Source: Struthio camelus (Eukaryota > Chordata > Aves > Struthioniformes > Struthionidae). Taken from it: a DNA stretch of 64,000 nucleotides. Both the position numbers and the translations under genes were made by a program. Under the pieces are notes generated by a model that was given only the letters and a program-made list of their open reading frames with translations, was not told the origin of the DNA and ran no database searches. Below are positions 48,301-60,300 of the stretch, piece after piece (positions within the stretch are counted from its first letter, which is position 1; each line of letters starts with the position of its first letter). The stretch covers positions 21,109,213 to 21,173,212 of the forward strand of contig NC_090943.1 in assembly GCF_040807025.1 (NCBI RefSeq). The letters are read 5' to 3'.

Positions 48301-51300
48301 TGTATTTGCAAAGACTTCATTAGTGTGTTAGCAGAGTGGATTTGAAATAGTATTTATTTGATGGAGTCCACCTTGAGGAAGGTGGCATGATTTATAAGCA
48401 GCTGAACAGTTAAGGATGAAGACCTGTCTTGTCAAATTTTGCAATCAACAGAAAAGTCCTACCTCACAGTGAAGCAGACCACTTCATTAAAAATAAGGTT
48501 AGCAGAACAAACAAGTTTTGTAAGACTCAGCAGGATCTGACACCAAACTCCCCAGATAGAAGAGCCAACCAGGAAGCTGCTAAAATAGTAAGTAAAGTTT
48601 GAACTAAGGAGATGAGGAAAGCAGACCCACTGCTTGGAGATGACAGTGACTGGTGCCCAGGCTGAGCAGTCAGTGTAACTAATCAATCCTACCCTGTTTA
48701 TAACAATAGTCTGTACACATATCACATTACACCACACTTCAATTTGATGTTCTGGTACTACTAAAATGTTAATTATAGTAGCACCTGAAAACTAAATTAG
48801 AAGAATGTCTCATGCTTTTGGTACTGTATAAAACTAAAATACAAGAGAGTTCTAGTCCTGAGGGGTTTTCACACCAACCAGGCAAGAAAGATCATAAGAG
48901 AAGGAACGGATATAATACACAAAAGCTGTAACAGCATCAAGTACTGGGCTCGGGTTTCATCTCGTGCATTTAGGCTCTGCAGTACCCGGGCCTCTCCTGT
49001 CCCTTGACTATATACATATCGCATGCAGCTGATCAGCGGTCAGGTACACACGGTATGCAGGGTCATGTGGTGAAGGAAGGTCTATGGCTTTGTGCCTCAG
49101 CTGGAGCTCATCACCTCCCTACAGGGGAGTCCTATGCTCAAAAGAAATCTGTGGGGTGCCAGAGCCCTGCCTGGGGCTTAGCCCTCCAGCTGCTTCCCCA
49201 CCAAGGGGCCCAGCATGCCAGCCACATCCCCCCAGGCCTGTGCTGCCTCAGCTACTCGAAAGGTCTACCTGCACTGCAGCAACCAACACACCGGCAGGTT
49301 TAAGTAAGGGGAGAAAAGCTTAAAGAAAGGGAAGGAGTGGAGACCTTGAGGGAGAACGAATGTGAAGGGGCTGCAGAGCAGGAGGGACAGGTGCTGCATG
49401 AAGCTGAAGAGAAATGCCTGTGAAGGTACAAGAAGGAGGAGGTGGAGAGGAAACAAGGCACCTGCACAAGGCAGGAAAGGTCCAGTCAGAAGGTCACAAA
49501 ATTCTCTCAACACCTGAAGATCACGTTGCTGACTACAAACAAACACATACTACCTTAACTGTTTGAATTCTATTATCTTCTAATACAGCACTTTTTCTTC
49601 ACTGACAATGTTTGGTTTTTTATAGCTTGCTTTATTTCACTTACTACATCACACAACTGGGCACATGCACAGCCAGCGACAAACCGTACAAAATTCCATG
49701 TGCATGGAATTAAGAAGGCATCTCCTGGGAATCTGGACTTTCTACCCAGCAGAGAATTTTAGCATTTGGGGTCATTTTTTAGATTCTCATCCAAAACCTG
49801 CCAAAGTCAACAGAAAGATTGACTCACAGCACCCATTTTCTGACTGACACATACACCAGTAGTAGCGACAAAACAATGGCTTTACTTCTTTCCCCCTAGT
49901 CATTTGTTTTAAATTCCAGAGAGGAAAAAAGAATAAAAAAACTATTTTCCTAAAGTCTGACTGCTGTTCAGCAATATTCAGGGCATTATCACCACCAAGA
50001 TCACAAGCAAGAATAAAAGCAAACTGTATTATCACAAAACAGATGGAACATGAGCAGGAATGGGAGGAGGCGTGTTTCATGAAACAATTGCTCTAAAAAA
50101 AAAAAACACACACAACAAAAATATTTAAAATACTTTAAGGATAGTCTTCACTATGCGCTCACTAGTAGAAATAACAAGGGATTTTACAAGAAAAATGCCA
50201 GAAAATCTGATTTATCAGAAATGTTAATTGAAAAGGATCAGCACAGATAAATCTCTCATTCTGAAAATGTCAAAAAGCCTGAAATTGTCCATAAGAATAT
50301 TTTCAATATAGGAAATTCACACTCTGTTGTCAAAAGTGATGTTTTGTTTAAATATTGAAACTAATTACAATCAAATCAGAAACACCAAGCTTAAAATCTA
50401 AAATGATCTCAAAATTCTGGACTGAATCTGGTTTGGATTCCAACTGAAGAAGAGAAAAATAACAAATCTGAAAACGTTGTCCCGGGATGAGAATATTGTT
50501 CTTTTATCAACTCAACTTATTTGCCTTATTTATGAAAATACAATTCAGTACTCACTGTGCAAGAGCCACAACCTGTTCCCTGGTAGTAGTTAGTGGTAGA
50601 ATTGTTTTGGAAGCATCATTAATGTAATCCAGTAAAACGAGGTCAGGTGGCAGCAACCCATGTGAATTTTCAAGATTTACTTCCTCTTGGACTTCAGATG
50701 TAATCTGAACATCATCTTCTTTCATTTTTTCCTCTTCTTTTTTCCCCTTCCCTTTTCTTACATAGAAAACAATATACCCTTTTTAGAATACTGTAATCTC
50801 TAAAGTCTGGATTCTAACAGAGTAGTTCTCCACCAGGACAATTTAGACAAATCGATTTTGGAGGGAAAGGTATGGGAAATCTTTTCTCCTGATATTGAAT
50901 ACTCCAAAATCTACAAACCTTTAGAAAAAACTTATGGAACAGATGGTTAGGAACCACTTAACACTATCTCCATATTAATACTCCTGTAAATCTTCATTTG
51001 ACATTTTTCCATAGCTCTGATACGCCTTTCCCATATATGCATTATCTAGGCTAGAAGACACAGACCTAAGTATAGCTACATAATAACAACAGTAAGCTTT
51101 TAGAGAGCATATAGGAAACATTTTTAAACTGTTACAGTTTGCATACAGTCATGAGTTAAAAATAAATTTCCATGAGTTTTTACTTGATAGAAATCTCAAC
51201 TTCAAATAAAGCAACAAATAGTATCAACATTACGGCTAAAATACTGACAAGACATACCAAGCAGTAGCCCATGTAGTTTTAAGCCCATGTATTTCAAGCA

Positions 51301-54300
51301 TTTTACAAACTACAGCATGGTTTGTTGGATAGAGATTTTATAAGAAACCTATGTTTTTGCTGACTTTTTTTCACTGTATATACTACATTTTCCACTAATG
51401 CTAAGGATTCGAAAGATGACTGCGATCCTGAACAGATATCATAAGCAACTGACAGAAGTATGACTTTTTTTGCTTAGACAGAATAGCGTGCATTTCACAA
51501 GTTATGTAAGAACTACAAAAATCAGTATCTCACAAGAGGCATCATTAAGATCTGCACAGCCAAATAGTTTAAGATTTTCTGAGTTGTGGCAGCACACAGA
51601 ACCTGTGTTTTTTAGAGTATCACGTCTTTTTAGTATAGGTCCTAAAAAATTCTCCTGTGAAATACGACAAAATATCTTCTTTCCTAGCAGTTCTGCCTTA
51701 TTTTTTTAAATCCATAATACTTCTGGCATTCTTGGAAGGGGAAAAAAAAGAAAAAGGACCACCAGAGAACATAGCTTCAGGGCATATTATCATTATTTTA
51801 TGCTCTTCAATTTATTCTTAAAATTTTTTACAATTAACACATTTCAGCACTCTGAAGACAGAAAGCGTTGTACAGAGCAGACGGACATATGGCATTATCA
51901 GTAGTTTAATTCAAGCAATTTGTCTTCAGAATACTTTGCAAACTTTTCTTTTACCTTATTGAGATTTATCACATCCACCAAAAGCCTTTTCCATAGATTT
52001 CATAAAGCATATTTTAGGAGATCAACCCATTTAGATGTAATCTTCAAATTACAGAAAACTCACCTCCCTCTTAAATAAACTGTTGCAGTTATTAATTACA
52101 CATACTTAAAACAGCAGACAAATAATTTTCTTTATCTAATTTGACCGTCTCTAACTATAGCTTTCAACTAGGGAACCTTATAACGCTAGTTTAAACAGTT
52201 ACCTGCTTCCACATTTATACTCTTATACATCATGGTTGAGAATAATCTGTTAAAAAAATGAACTCTTTCTGCATCTCTGGTGTCTCACGTAACATGTTTT
52301 CAAAACAACAGACTACTGCAAATGTTCTAACTCCTATTCTTTGACCATTTTCCCTCTTTCTCTGCTACTATTCCCTTTTATCCTCCTAATACTTTCTTTT
52401 CCCTGTGAAAAGCACATTGTTCAATTATTGTGCTACATCAGGAAAATGTGTTCTCTAATTCTGTCCACTCAAATTACTCTTCAATCATTCTTATTCTACT
52501 GCTTTGCAGTATTTAGGAAGAGAAAAACTTGAGAACAGTAGGTCTGAACTGTGATTGTTTGTTTTTAGCTTCTTATTCCTCTGAGGTATGATTTCCTATT
52601 TCTCTGCTCAACCCTTCTGTCCATCATTTCTGTCTCATATTTATCTCATAAGGAACCATAGACTTGCTGTCATACTGCCAGCTATGACACCTATTTTATT
52701 TCTCTTATGCATAACTTAATAGCTTGGTCATCTTTAGAAAAGGAGTAAATGACCATTGGAAAGTATTTCCTTAAATGCTCTATTAGAACATAGCACGGAA
52801 GGAATGCATATTTATTAGTCCACATTAAAGATCATCTTTTAGCCCAGTCAACGTATATATCAGATATGCAACTGTCTGATCACAAATATTGCTATCTGTC
52901 TATGCAAATATACGTCAGATTATCTACTAGGCACTTCCTCTACATCTACTTCAAACTTTTCCAGCAGACAATTATAACTGCCCTTTCTCTTAGCTTTCAA
53001 CTTCAGTTTACATAAACTAGTATCACTTTTCAAAAACAATGGTTTTAAACTGCGTGTTCAATGGTACTTTGCAAAACAGTGATAAACAGAAATATACGAT
53101 CAAAGGAAAAAAGCATGTAGGAAAAAGTCTGAGCATGTTTGAGACTTGGAGCCAGCTACTGACCTTCAAGTAACTCCCATATATCTCACAAATTAATAGC
53201 AATAATGATATATGAATTATGGATTCAAAATGAATGACAATGGGGTTATAAATCATACAACTTGATCATGACATTCAAAAGCAATTATTTCACACTTGAA
53301 GAAAGAAGTCTTTGTATCCCTGCAAATTTGCTATGGGGGAATTGAGCCAGGTGTTTGTTTTTTCTTAAATACAATTTTTTTTTTTTTTGCTTTCTAAAAG
53401 TTATGGTTGCTAACAGCGCAGTCATTTACTGTGTAATTGACATAAATTACATTAAAAAGCAACTATTCAAGGGTAGCTTCACCTCACACTGTAATAAACA
53501 ATACGATTTGTATGATCCATTTCAGGCATCTACTATAAAATGTTTTAAGCTGAATTCCAGAAGAGCTTGCAGCCTAAATAATTAGCCAGATGTAAACGTC
53601 TGCCTTGTAAATTTACAACTTTTGGAGAGAGTAACCTTGCAATTTGGGTCCTGAATTAAGTCAGAAACTCAAATCTTCACAGTCAGTAGCTATCATCTGT
53701 CAACAATTTGCATTTCAGTTCCAAATTAACCCATAGGTACATAATTCACAGAATCACAGAATCACAGAATCGTTTAGGTTGGAAGGGACCTCTGGAGATC
53801 ATCTCGTCCAACCTCCCTGTTCAAGCAGGGTCACCTAGAGCATATTGCCCAGGATCACATCCAGGCGGGTTTTGAATATCTCCAGCGAAGGAGACTCCAC
53901 CACCTCTCTGGGCAACCTGTTCCAATGCTCTGTCACCCTCACAGTGAAGAAGTTTTTTCTCAGGTTCAGATGGAACTTCCTGTGGTTCAGTTTCTGCCCG
54001 TTGCCTCTTGTCCTGTTGCTGGGCACCACGGAGAAGAGGCTGGCCTCATCCTCTTGACACTCCCCCTTCAGATACTTGTACACGTTGATGAGATCCCCTC
54101 TCAATCTTCTCTTCTCCAGGCTGAACAGGCCCAGCTCTTGCAGTCTTTCTTCATAGGAGAGATGCTCCAGCCCTCTAATCATCTTGGTAGCCCTCCGCTG
54201 GACTCTCTCCAGCAGTGCCATGTCTCTCTTGTACTGGGGAGCCCAGAACTGGACACAGTACTCCAGGGGAGGCCTCACCAGGGCTGAGTAGAGGGGCAGG

Positions 54301-57300
54301 ATCACCTCCCTCGACCTCCTGCCAACACTCTGCCTAATGCACCCCAGGATCCCATTGGCCTTCTTGGCCACAAGGGCACACTGCTGGCTCATGTTTAACT
54401 TGTTGTCCACCAGCACTCCCAGGTCCTTCTCGGCAGAGCTACTTTCCAACAGGTCAACCCCCAGCCTGTACTGGTGCATGGGATTATTCCTGCCTAGGTG
54501 CAGGACCTTGCACTTGCCTTTGTTGAACTTCATGAGGTTCCTCTCCGCCCACCTCTCCAGCCTGTCCAGGTCCCTCTGAAGGGCAGCACAGTCTTCTGGT
54601 GTGTTAGCCTCTCCCCCCAGTTTAGTATCATCAGCAAACTTGCTGAGGGTGCACTCTGTCCCTTCCTCCAGGTCATCGAGGAATACGATGAACAAGATTG
54701 GACCCAGGACTGACCCCTGGGGGACACTGCTACCTACAGGCTTCCAACTTGACTCTGCGCCATTCACCACAACCCTCTGAGCTCGGCCATCCAGCCAGTT
54801 CTCAAGCCACCTCACTGTCCACTCATCCAGCCCACACTTCCTGAGTTTAACCTATGAGGATGTGATGGGAGACAGTGTCAAAAGCCTTGCTGAAGTCCAG
54901 AAAGACAACATCCACTGCTCTGCCCTCATCTACCCAGCCAGTCCTTCCGTCATAGAAGGCTATCAGATTGGTCAAGCATGATTTCCCTGTGGTGAATCCG
55001 TGCTGACTACTCCTGATCACCTTCTTGTCCTCCAGATGCTTAGTGAGGACCTCCAGGAGGAGCTGTTCCATCCCCTTTCCCGGGATGGAGGTGAGGCTGA
55101 CAGGCCTGTAGTTTCCTGGCTCCTCCTTCTTGCCCTTTTTGAAGACTGGCGTGACATTGGCTTTCTTCCAGTCCTCAGGCACCTCTCCTGATCTCCAGGA
55201 CCTTTCCAAGATGATGGAGAGTGGCCTAGCGATAACATCCGCCAGCTCCCTCAGCACTCGGGGGTGCATCCCCTCGGGGCCCATGGATTTATGGATGTCA
55301 AGTTTGGACAAAAGATCTCTAACCCGATCCTCCTCCACCAAGGGAGAGTCTTCCTTTCTCCAGCCTTCCTCTCTTGTCTCCAAGGTCTGGAATTCCTCAG
55401 GACTGGCCTTAGCAGTGAAGACGGAAGCAAAGAAGGCATTCAATAACTCTGCCTTCTCTGTATCCTTTGTCACCAGGGCACCTGCCCCATTCAGCAGCAG
55501 GCCCACGTTTTCCCTAGTCTTCCTTTTGCTATTGATGTATTTGAAGAAGGCCTTCTTGTTGTCCTTGACATCCCTTGCCAGATTTAATTCCAGCTGGGCC
55601 TTAGCCTTCCTTGTCGCATCCCTGCACGCTCTGACAACGTCCCTGTATTCCTCCCAAGCGGCCTGTCCCCTTTTCCACATTCTGTAGACTTCCTTCTTCT
55701 GCTGGAGTTTGGCCAGGAGTTCCTTGCTCATCCATGCAGGTCTCCTGCCCACTTTGCTGGACTTCTTACTCAGAGGGATGCACTGCTCTTGAGCCTGGAG
55801 GAAGTGATGCTTGAATATTAACCAGCTTTCTTGGACCCCTCTTCCTTCTAGGGCCCTATCCCAGGAGATTCCCCTAAGTAGGTCCCTGAAGAGGCCAAAG
55901 TCAGCTCTCCTGAAGTCCAGCGTTGCAATCCTACTCATTGCCTTGCTCCCTCCTCGCAGGATCCTGAACTCCACCATCTCATGGTCACTGCAGCCAAGGC
56001 TGCCCCCAACCTTCACCTCTCCAACTAGACCTTCTTTGTTCGTTAGTACAAGGTCTAGCAGCACACCTCTCCTCGTTGGCGTCTCCACCACCTGGGTCAA
56101 GAAATTATCATCAATGCTTTGCAGGAACCTCTTTGACTGTTTGTGCCTAGCTTTGCTGTCTTCCCCGCAGATGTCAGGGTGGTTGAAGTCTCCCATGAGA
56201 ACCAGGGCCTGTGATCGTGAGGCTTCTTCCAGCTGTCTGTAGAAGGCCTCATTGATGACTTCCTCCTGGTCAGGTGGTCTGTAGTAGACCCCCACAACAG
56301 TGTCACCCATGTTCCCCTGCCCTTTAATCCTTACCCATAGGCTCTCAGCTTGCTCTTCATCCACCCTGAGGCAGAGCTCCATACATTCTAGTTGCTCCCT
56401 CACATGAAGAGCAACTCCACCACCTCGCCTTCCTGGCCTGTCTTTCCTAAAAAGCACATAGCCATCCATGACAGCATCCCAGTCATGTGAACTATCCCAC
56501 CATGTCTCTGTCACTGCAATGAGATCATGGCCCTGCGACCGCACACAGATCTCTCACTCTTCCTGCTTATTCCCCATGCTGCGTGCATTGGTATACAGGC
56601 ATTTCAGAGAGCCAGTCAAGCACGCAGGCTTCCCAGAAGAGGTGCAAGAAGATCCTCCATAGCCATGTCCCATGCTGTCTCCCCTGGTTGTATGCACCCG
56701 CTGGAGGCATCCTGACTTGAGCGGTGTTTTACTGAATACCCTGCCACTATACCACTCCCCTTCCCCCATCTTGCCTAGTTTAAAGCCCTCCTCACCAGGC
56801 TGGCCAATCTGTTGGCAAAGACACGAGTGCCCCGCTTGGTAAGGTGGATCCCATCACTCCCCATCAGCTGTTGATCTTCAAACAGGGTCCCATGGTCATA
56901 GAAACCAAAGCCCTGTTGCTAACACCAGCGGCGCAGCCAGCTGTTAACTTGGAAAACTCGTCTACTCCTCCTCCTGTCCTTTCCCCTCACAGGCAAGATT
57001 GAGGAGAAAACCACCTGGGCTCCCAGACCCTTGACCACCATTCCCAGAGCTCTGAAGTCCCGTTTGATGGTTTCCAGTTTGCCTTTCGTGTCATTAGCAC
57101 CCACATGGAAGATCAGCAGAGGGTAGTAGTCCGACGCGTGGACAAGCCTTGGCAGTCTTTCCACGACATCTCTTATTCGAGCCCCTGGCAGGCAGCAGAC
57201 CTCTCTGGACAAGAGGTCAGGTCGGCAGATAGGTGCCTCTGTCCCCTGCAGCAGGGAGTCACCCACAACAATCACTCGCCGTTTCTTCCGGGGGTTCCTG

Positions 57301-60300
57301 CACGGCACAGGGTCTGCCAGGCCAGTTGCCTCTCTTGGAGCCATGCCCAGCTCCTCCTCGACTTGGAGGGTGCTAAACTTGTTCTTCAAGGGTAAGTCTT
57401 GAGGAGGAGCAAGAGCCTTTCTCCTTCTACGAGAGGTCACCAGCTTTCAGCCCTCTTCAACAGCGTTATGATGCACCTTTACACACGGTGCTGAGCCCTC
57501 TGACACCTCCACTGCAGTGGGGGCAGGGGACTCCCGGAGCTGAACAGTCTCCGAGAACGCCCTGTCAATCTCCCGCTCATCCTCTCGGATGCTACGCAGC
57601 CTACTAACCTCCTCCTGTAACTCCTTTATCTGGTGACGCAACTGGTCAACCACAGCACACCTCACACAGGAGAGCTGTCTGTCAGTCCAGGCCTCACGGA
57701 GAGGCCCCAGACACTCCCTGCAGCCTGACACCTGCAGAGCTGCATCTGCTGTCTGAGGGTCTGTCTGGGTTGAGGCCTCAGACACAGCCAATGCAGCACC
57801 TCCCGCAGCCATTGGGGAACGTGCTCTGCGGCGTGTCATGACCATGCCCCGGGGAAGGACACACCACTGCGCAAAATGTGCAAAATGGAGAAATGCCTTC
57901 TTTGCCTTCTGGCGCCCTTCTGCGCAAACTGCTGCGCAAACTGCTGCGTCTGTTTGCTGCGCTCTGGGAGCTGTGCTCTAGGCCTGGCTCTTATATAGGC
58001 CTCTGCCTAGCAGTGACTCACAAGGGTGCTTGACCCACCCAATCAGGAGCCACCTGAAACAAAAGCCCCAACTCCCTCTGACCAGGGCAGCCCAGAGAGC
58101 TCGCTAGCAGCAGCCCCACCTAGCTAGAACTTCCCAGGAGAAGTTAAGTCAAGGTCCCCTGCAGGAGTCCTTGCCCAGCTCTCCCTTCCTGCTAGCAGCA
58201 AGCACCGTCTAGTTCCTCTGGGGTCCCCAGAAATAATTTATATATTATGAAATATATAAATTCATAATATAATACCTTGAAACTTTCTCTCTAGCACTGC
58301 CTTTGTTGAGTGAAGACCTTCGTCCAGATAATTCCTGTTTTTCTTCCACTGGAGATGCCATTAAACTATTGAGATCACAAAACAGGTTCCAATTTTCTCT
58401 TTTCTTTCTTACTGCAAATTTCATCTCTCAAGCACACACACACACAAATACACACAAAAATATAAAAGCAGTGTAAGAAATCAACTGCTACCTCTATCAA
58501 TAGCACACCTGTACAGGGGGTAGCGTATCATAGTTCATGGACGAGCTCCAAGCTAAAAACTGAAAACATAGTACCTCAGTCCCTACAACAAGGACCCAAT
58601 CTCTTCCCTTTTCAAGTCCTGCAGCACTTAGCACTTTATAACACCCATCACTGACTAGAATTCACAGCTCTGAGGTATGGCCGAGGCACCCTACACTTTA
58701 AAACAAGAAAAATTAGGAAGCCAAGACGGGGATCCACAGAAACCAGCACGACTAATGGTAAACTCTGTAAATCAGCTAACACAGATACTGAGTAGAGGCT
58801 GTAGGTTACATCATGTTCCTATCAAGCATTAGGCACGATCCCATTGATTGCAAGAAGGCTCTGTTTGGGCTCGATTCAGAATCCTGAATGTTTCCCCTGG
58901 AATCAGGCATGTATTCCAGTCTTCTCTGAAAGGCCCAGTTGCGGTCATGATTGTAGCACTGTTTTACACGAAGACTTGCTGGTTCAGTTGGGAGACCACG
59001 GTTCAGTTTAACAAACTAAGGTTTAAGTATTTCATATTAACGGTCATCATGGCCAGGACTAGAACTCAGGTTTCCAGTCTCTCAGAGAAGTGCCCTAGCA
59101 GCCAAAGTAGAAAGCTCTGTTCCTTCTATCTCATCATTAGCGAACAGCTACAACAGAACGGAGTAAGACAGCTGCACGCCGAATACCGCGAGATCAGCTA
59201 CGTTCAGGTGAGAGGGGCACCTCTTTCTGTAAAAGAAGGAAATGAACTTCCCACAGCCTTAGAGATTCTGATATATGTGGTATGAGCAAACATGTCCATG
59301 AGATCAGTTCCATGAAAAGGACAAGTAGGATTGTATCTAGTGTATGGATCAGAGTGAGCCCCTCATGAGCTAGGCATTTGTAGGCTGAGCATTGTCAAAA
59401 CTGAGAGAGTTCTGGGCATACCCTTCTCAGCTTTTAGTCACAGAATTTTACTGTCATTTTAATCTAGAAATAAGGATGCATGCAGGCAGCATAGGAACTT
59501 TTTGTGGACCTAGGTTCTAAACTGAGAGAGAAATTCTACCCTTATTTCCCTGTATCTTGGTTTTCAAGCTGTGCAATAACAAGATTTCCCTGGTTCCGAG
59601 TGGTACGGACAGAAGAAACAGCTGAATAACTGTGAGATGATCAAATACAGCATGGGGAGGGAGAACAAATAACTATTTAGATAGACAGAGGAAGATTACT
59701 GCAATCAGGGGGTGAAAGACTCTGAAAATCTGCTTAACACTATATTTGAGCATTTTTACTCAGTTAGGAAACTGCCTATCAATATTTTCAATCAGAATTC
59801 TATTTCTGATGTTAACACAAAAATAGAGCATTGACATCCAGTATAACCTCAAGACCATACCTTGCTTTTTCTCTACTGCCTCTTCTTAAAGTAGAAGACG
59901 ACGAGTTAGTCTGTTCGTAAGATGCATCTTGTGGCTTTTCCTCTACTACAGGGACACTGAAATGGAACAAGATATTTTTATGTAGCATTTGTAGAAATAG
60001 TATTTTCATATTAAGCTCAGCAAATAGGCTTCTAATTTTAAAGGACAGTAAATATATTTGTTTGAAAGAAGGAAGTGTAAGAAATAACATAACAACTAGT
60101 AAACTTGATATTCATTCCGGGGTCAAAAATGAGGTACGAGCTACCAATGATGAAAACATAAGTAACTGGGCAGTAAGACTGCTGACAAGGTACAAAGGCA
60201 AGAAGCCATATCAAAGTAAAATAAAGAAAACTTGATAGTTAAAGACAACTTTAGGAACCAGCAAAGAGTGTGGATGGTTAATTTGTCATAGATGTTCTCA

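Larger units (their letters stand above)
53747..58226 (-). mobile_element. CR1 LINE retrotransposon, nearly full length, in sense orientation in an ARMC3 intron
   Basis: About 4.48 kb reading on the minus strand: a GC-rich 5' UTR, ORF1, ORF2, a 64-base 3' UTR and three perfect ATTCTGTG octamers (53747-53770), the typical CR1 3' end. Most CR1 copies are heavily 5' truncated; this one retains both ORFs and a leader. I count four lesions: stops at 57447 and 56919 in ORF1, a stop at 56554 and a one-base frame change near 54848 in ORF2. The 3' flank begins AATTATGT and the 5' flank ends AATTATTT, a possible short target-site duplication. The 5' limit is an estimate. The low lesion count suggests a fairly recent insertion. 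Confidence 0.93.
50757..58275 (-). other. ARMC3 intron carrying the CR1 insertion
   Basis: Without the CR1 element this intron would be about 3.0 kb. The CR1 lies in the sense direction at its 5' end. The remaining sequence is AT-rich and shows no exon. Confidence 0.85.

Noticed and set aside
53845-57395. Plus-strand open frames across the CR1 element
   Set aside because: They are antisense shadows of ORF1 and ORF2. Every known CR1 motif reads on the minus strand.
58366-58411. Alternative upstream acceptor (TTTGCAG, exon start 58411) for the ARMC3 exon ending at 58276
   Set aside because: In the required phase it reads into an in-frame TGA after about a dozen codons, whereas the AATAG acceptor at 58365 keeps the frame open.
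58848-59285. 145-codon plus-strand frame in an ARMC3 intron
   Set aside because: Antisense to ARMC3, no domain, and it overlaps a possible SINE-like tRNA tail. Probably chance.
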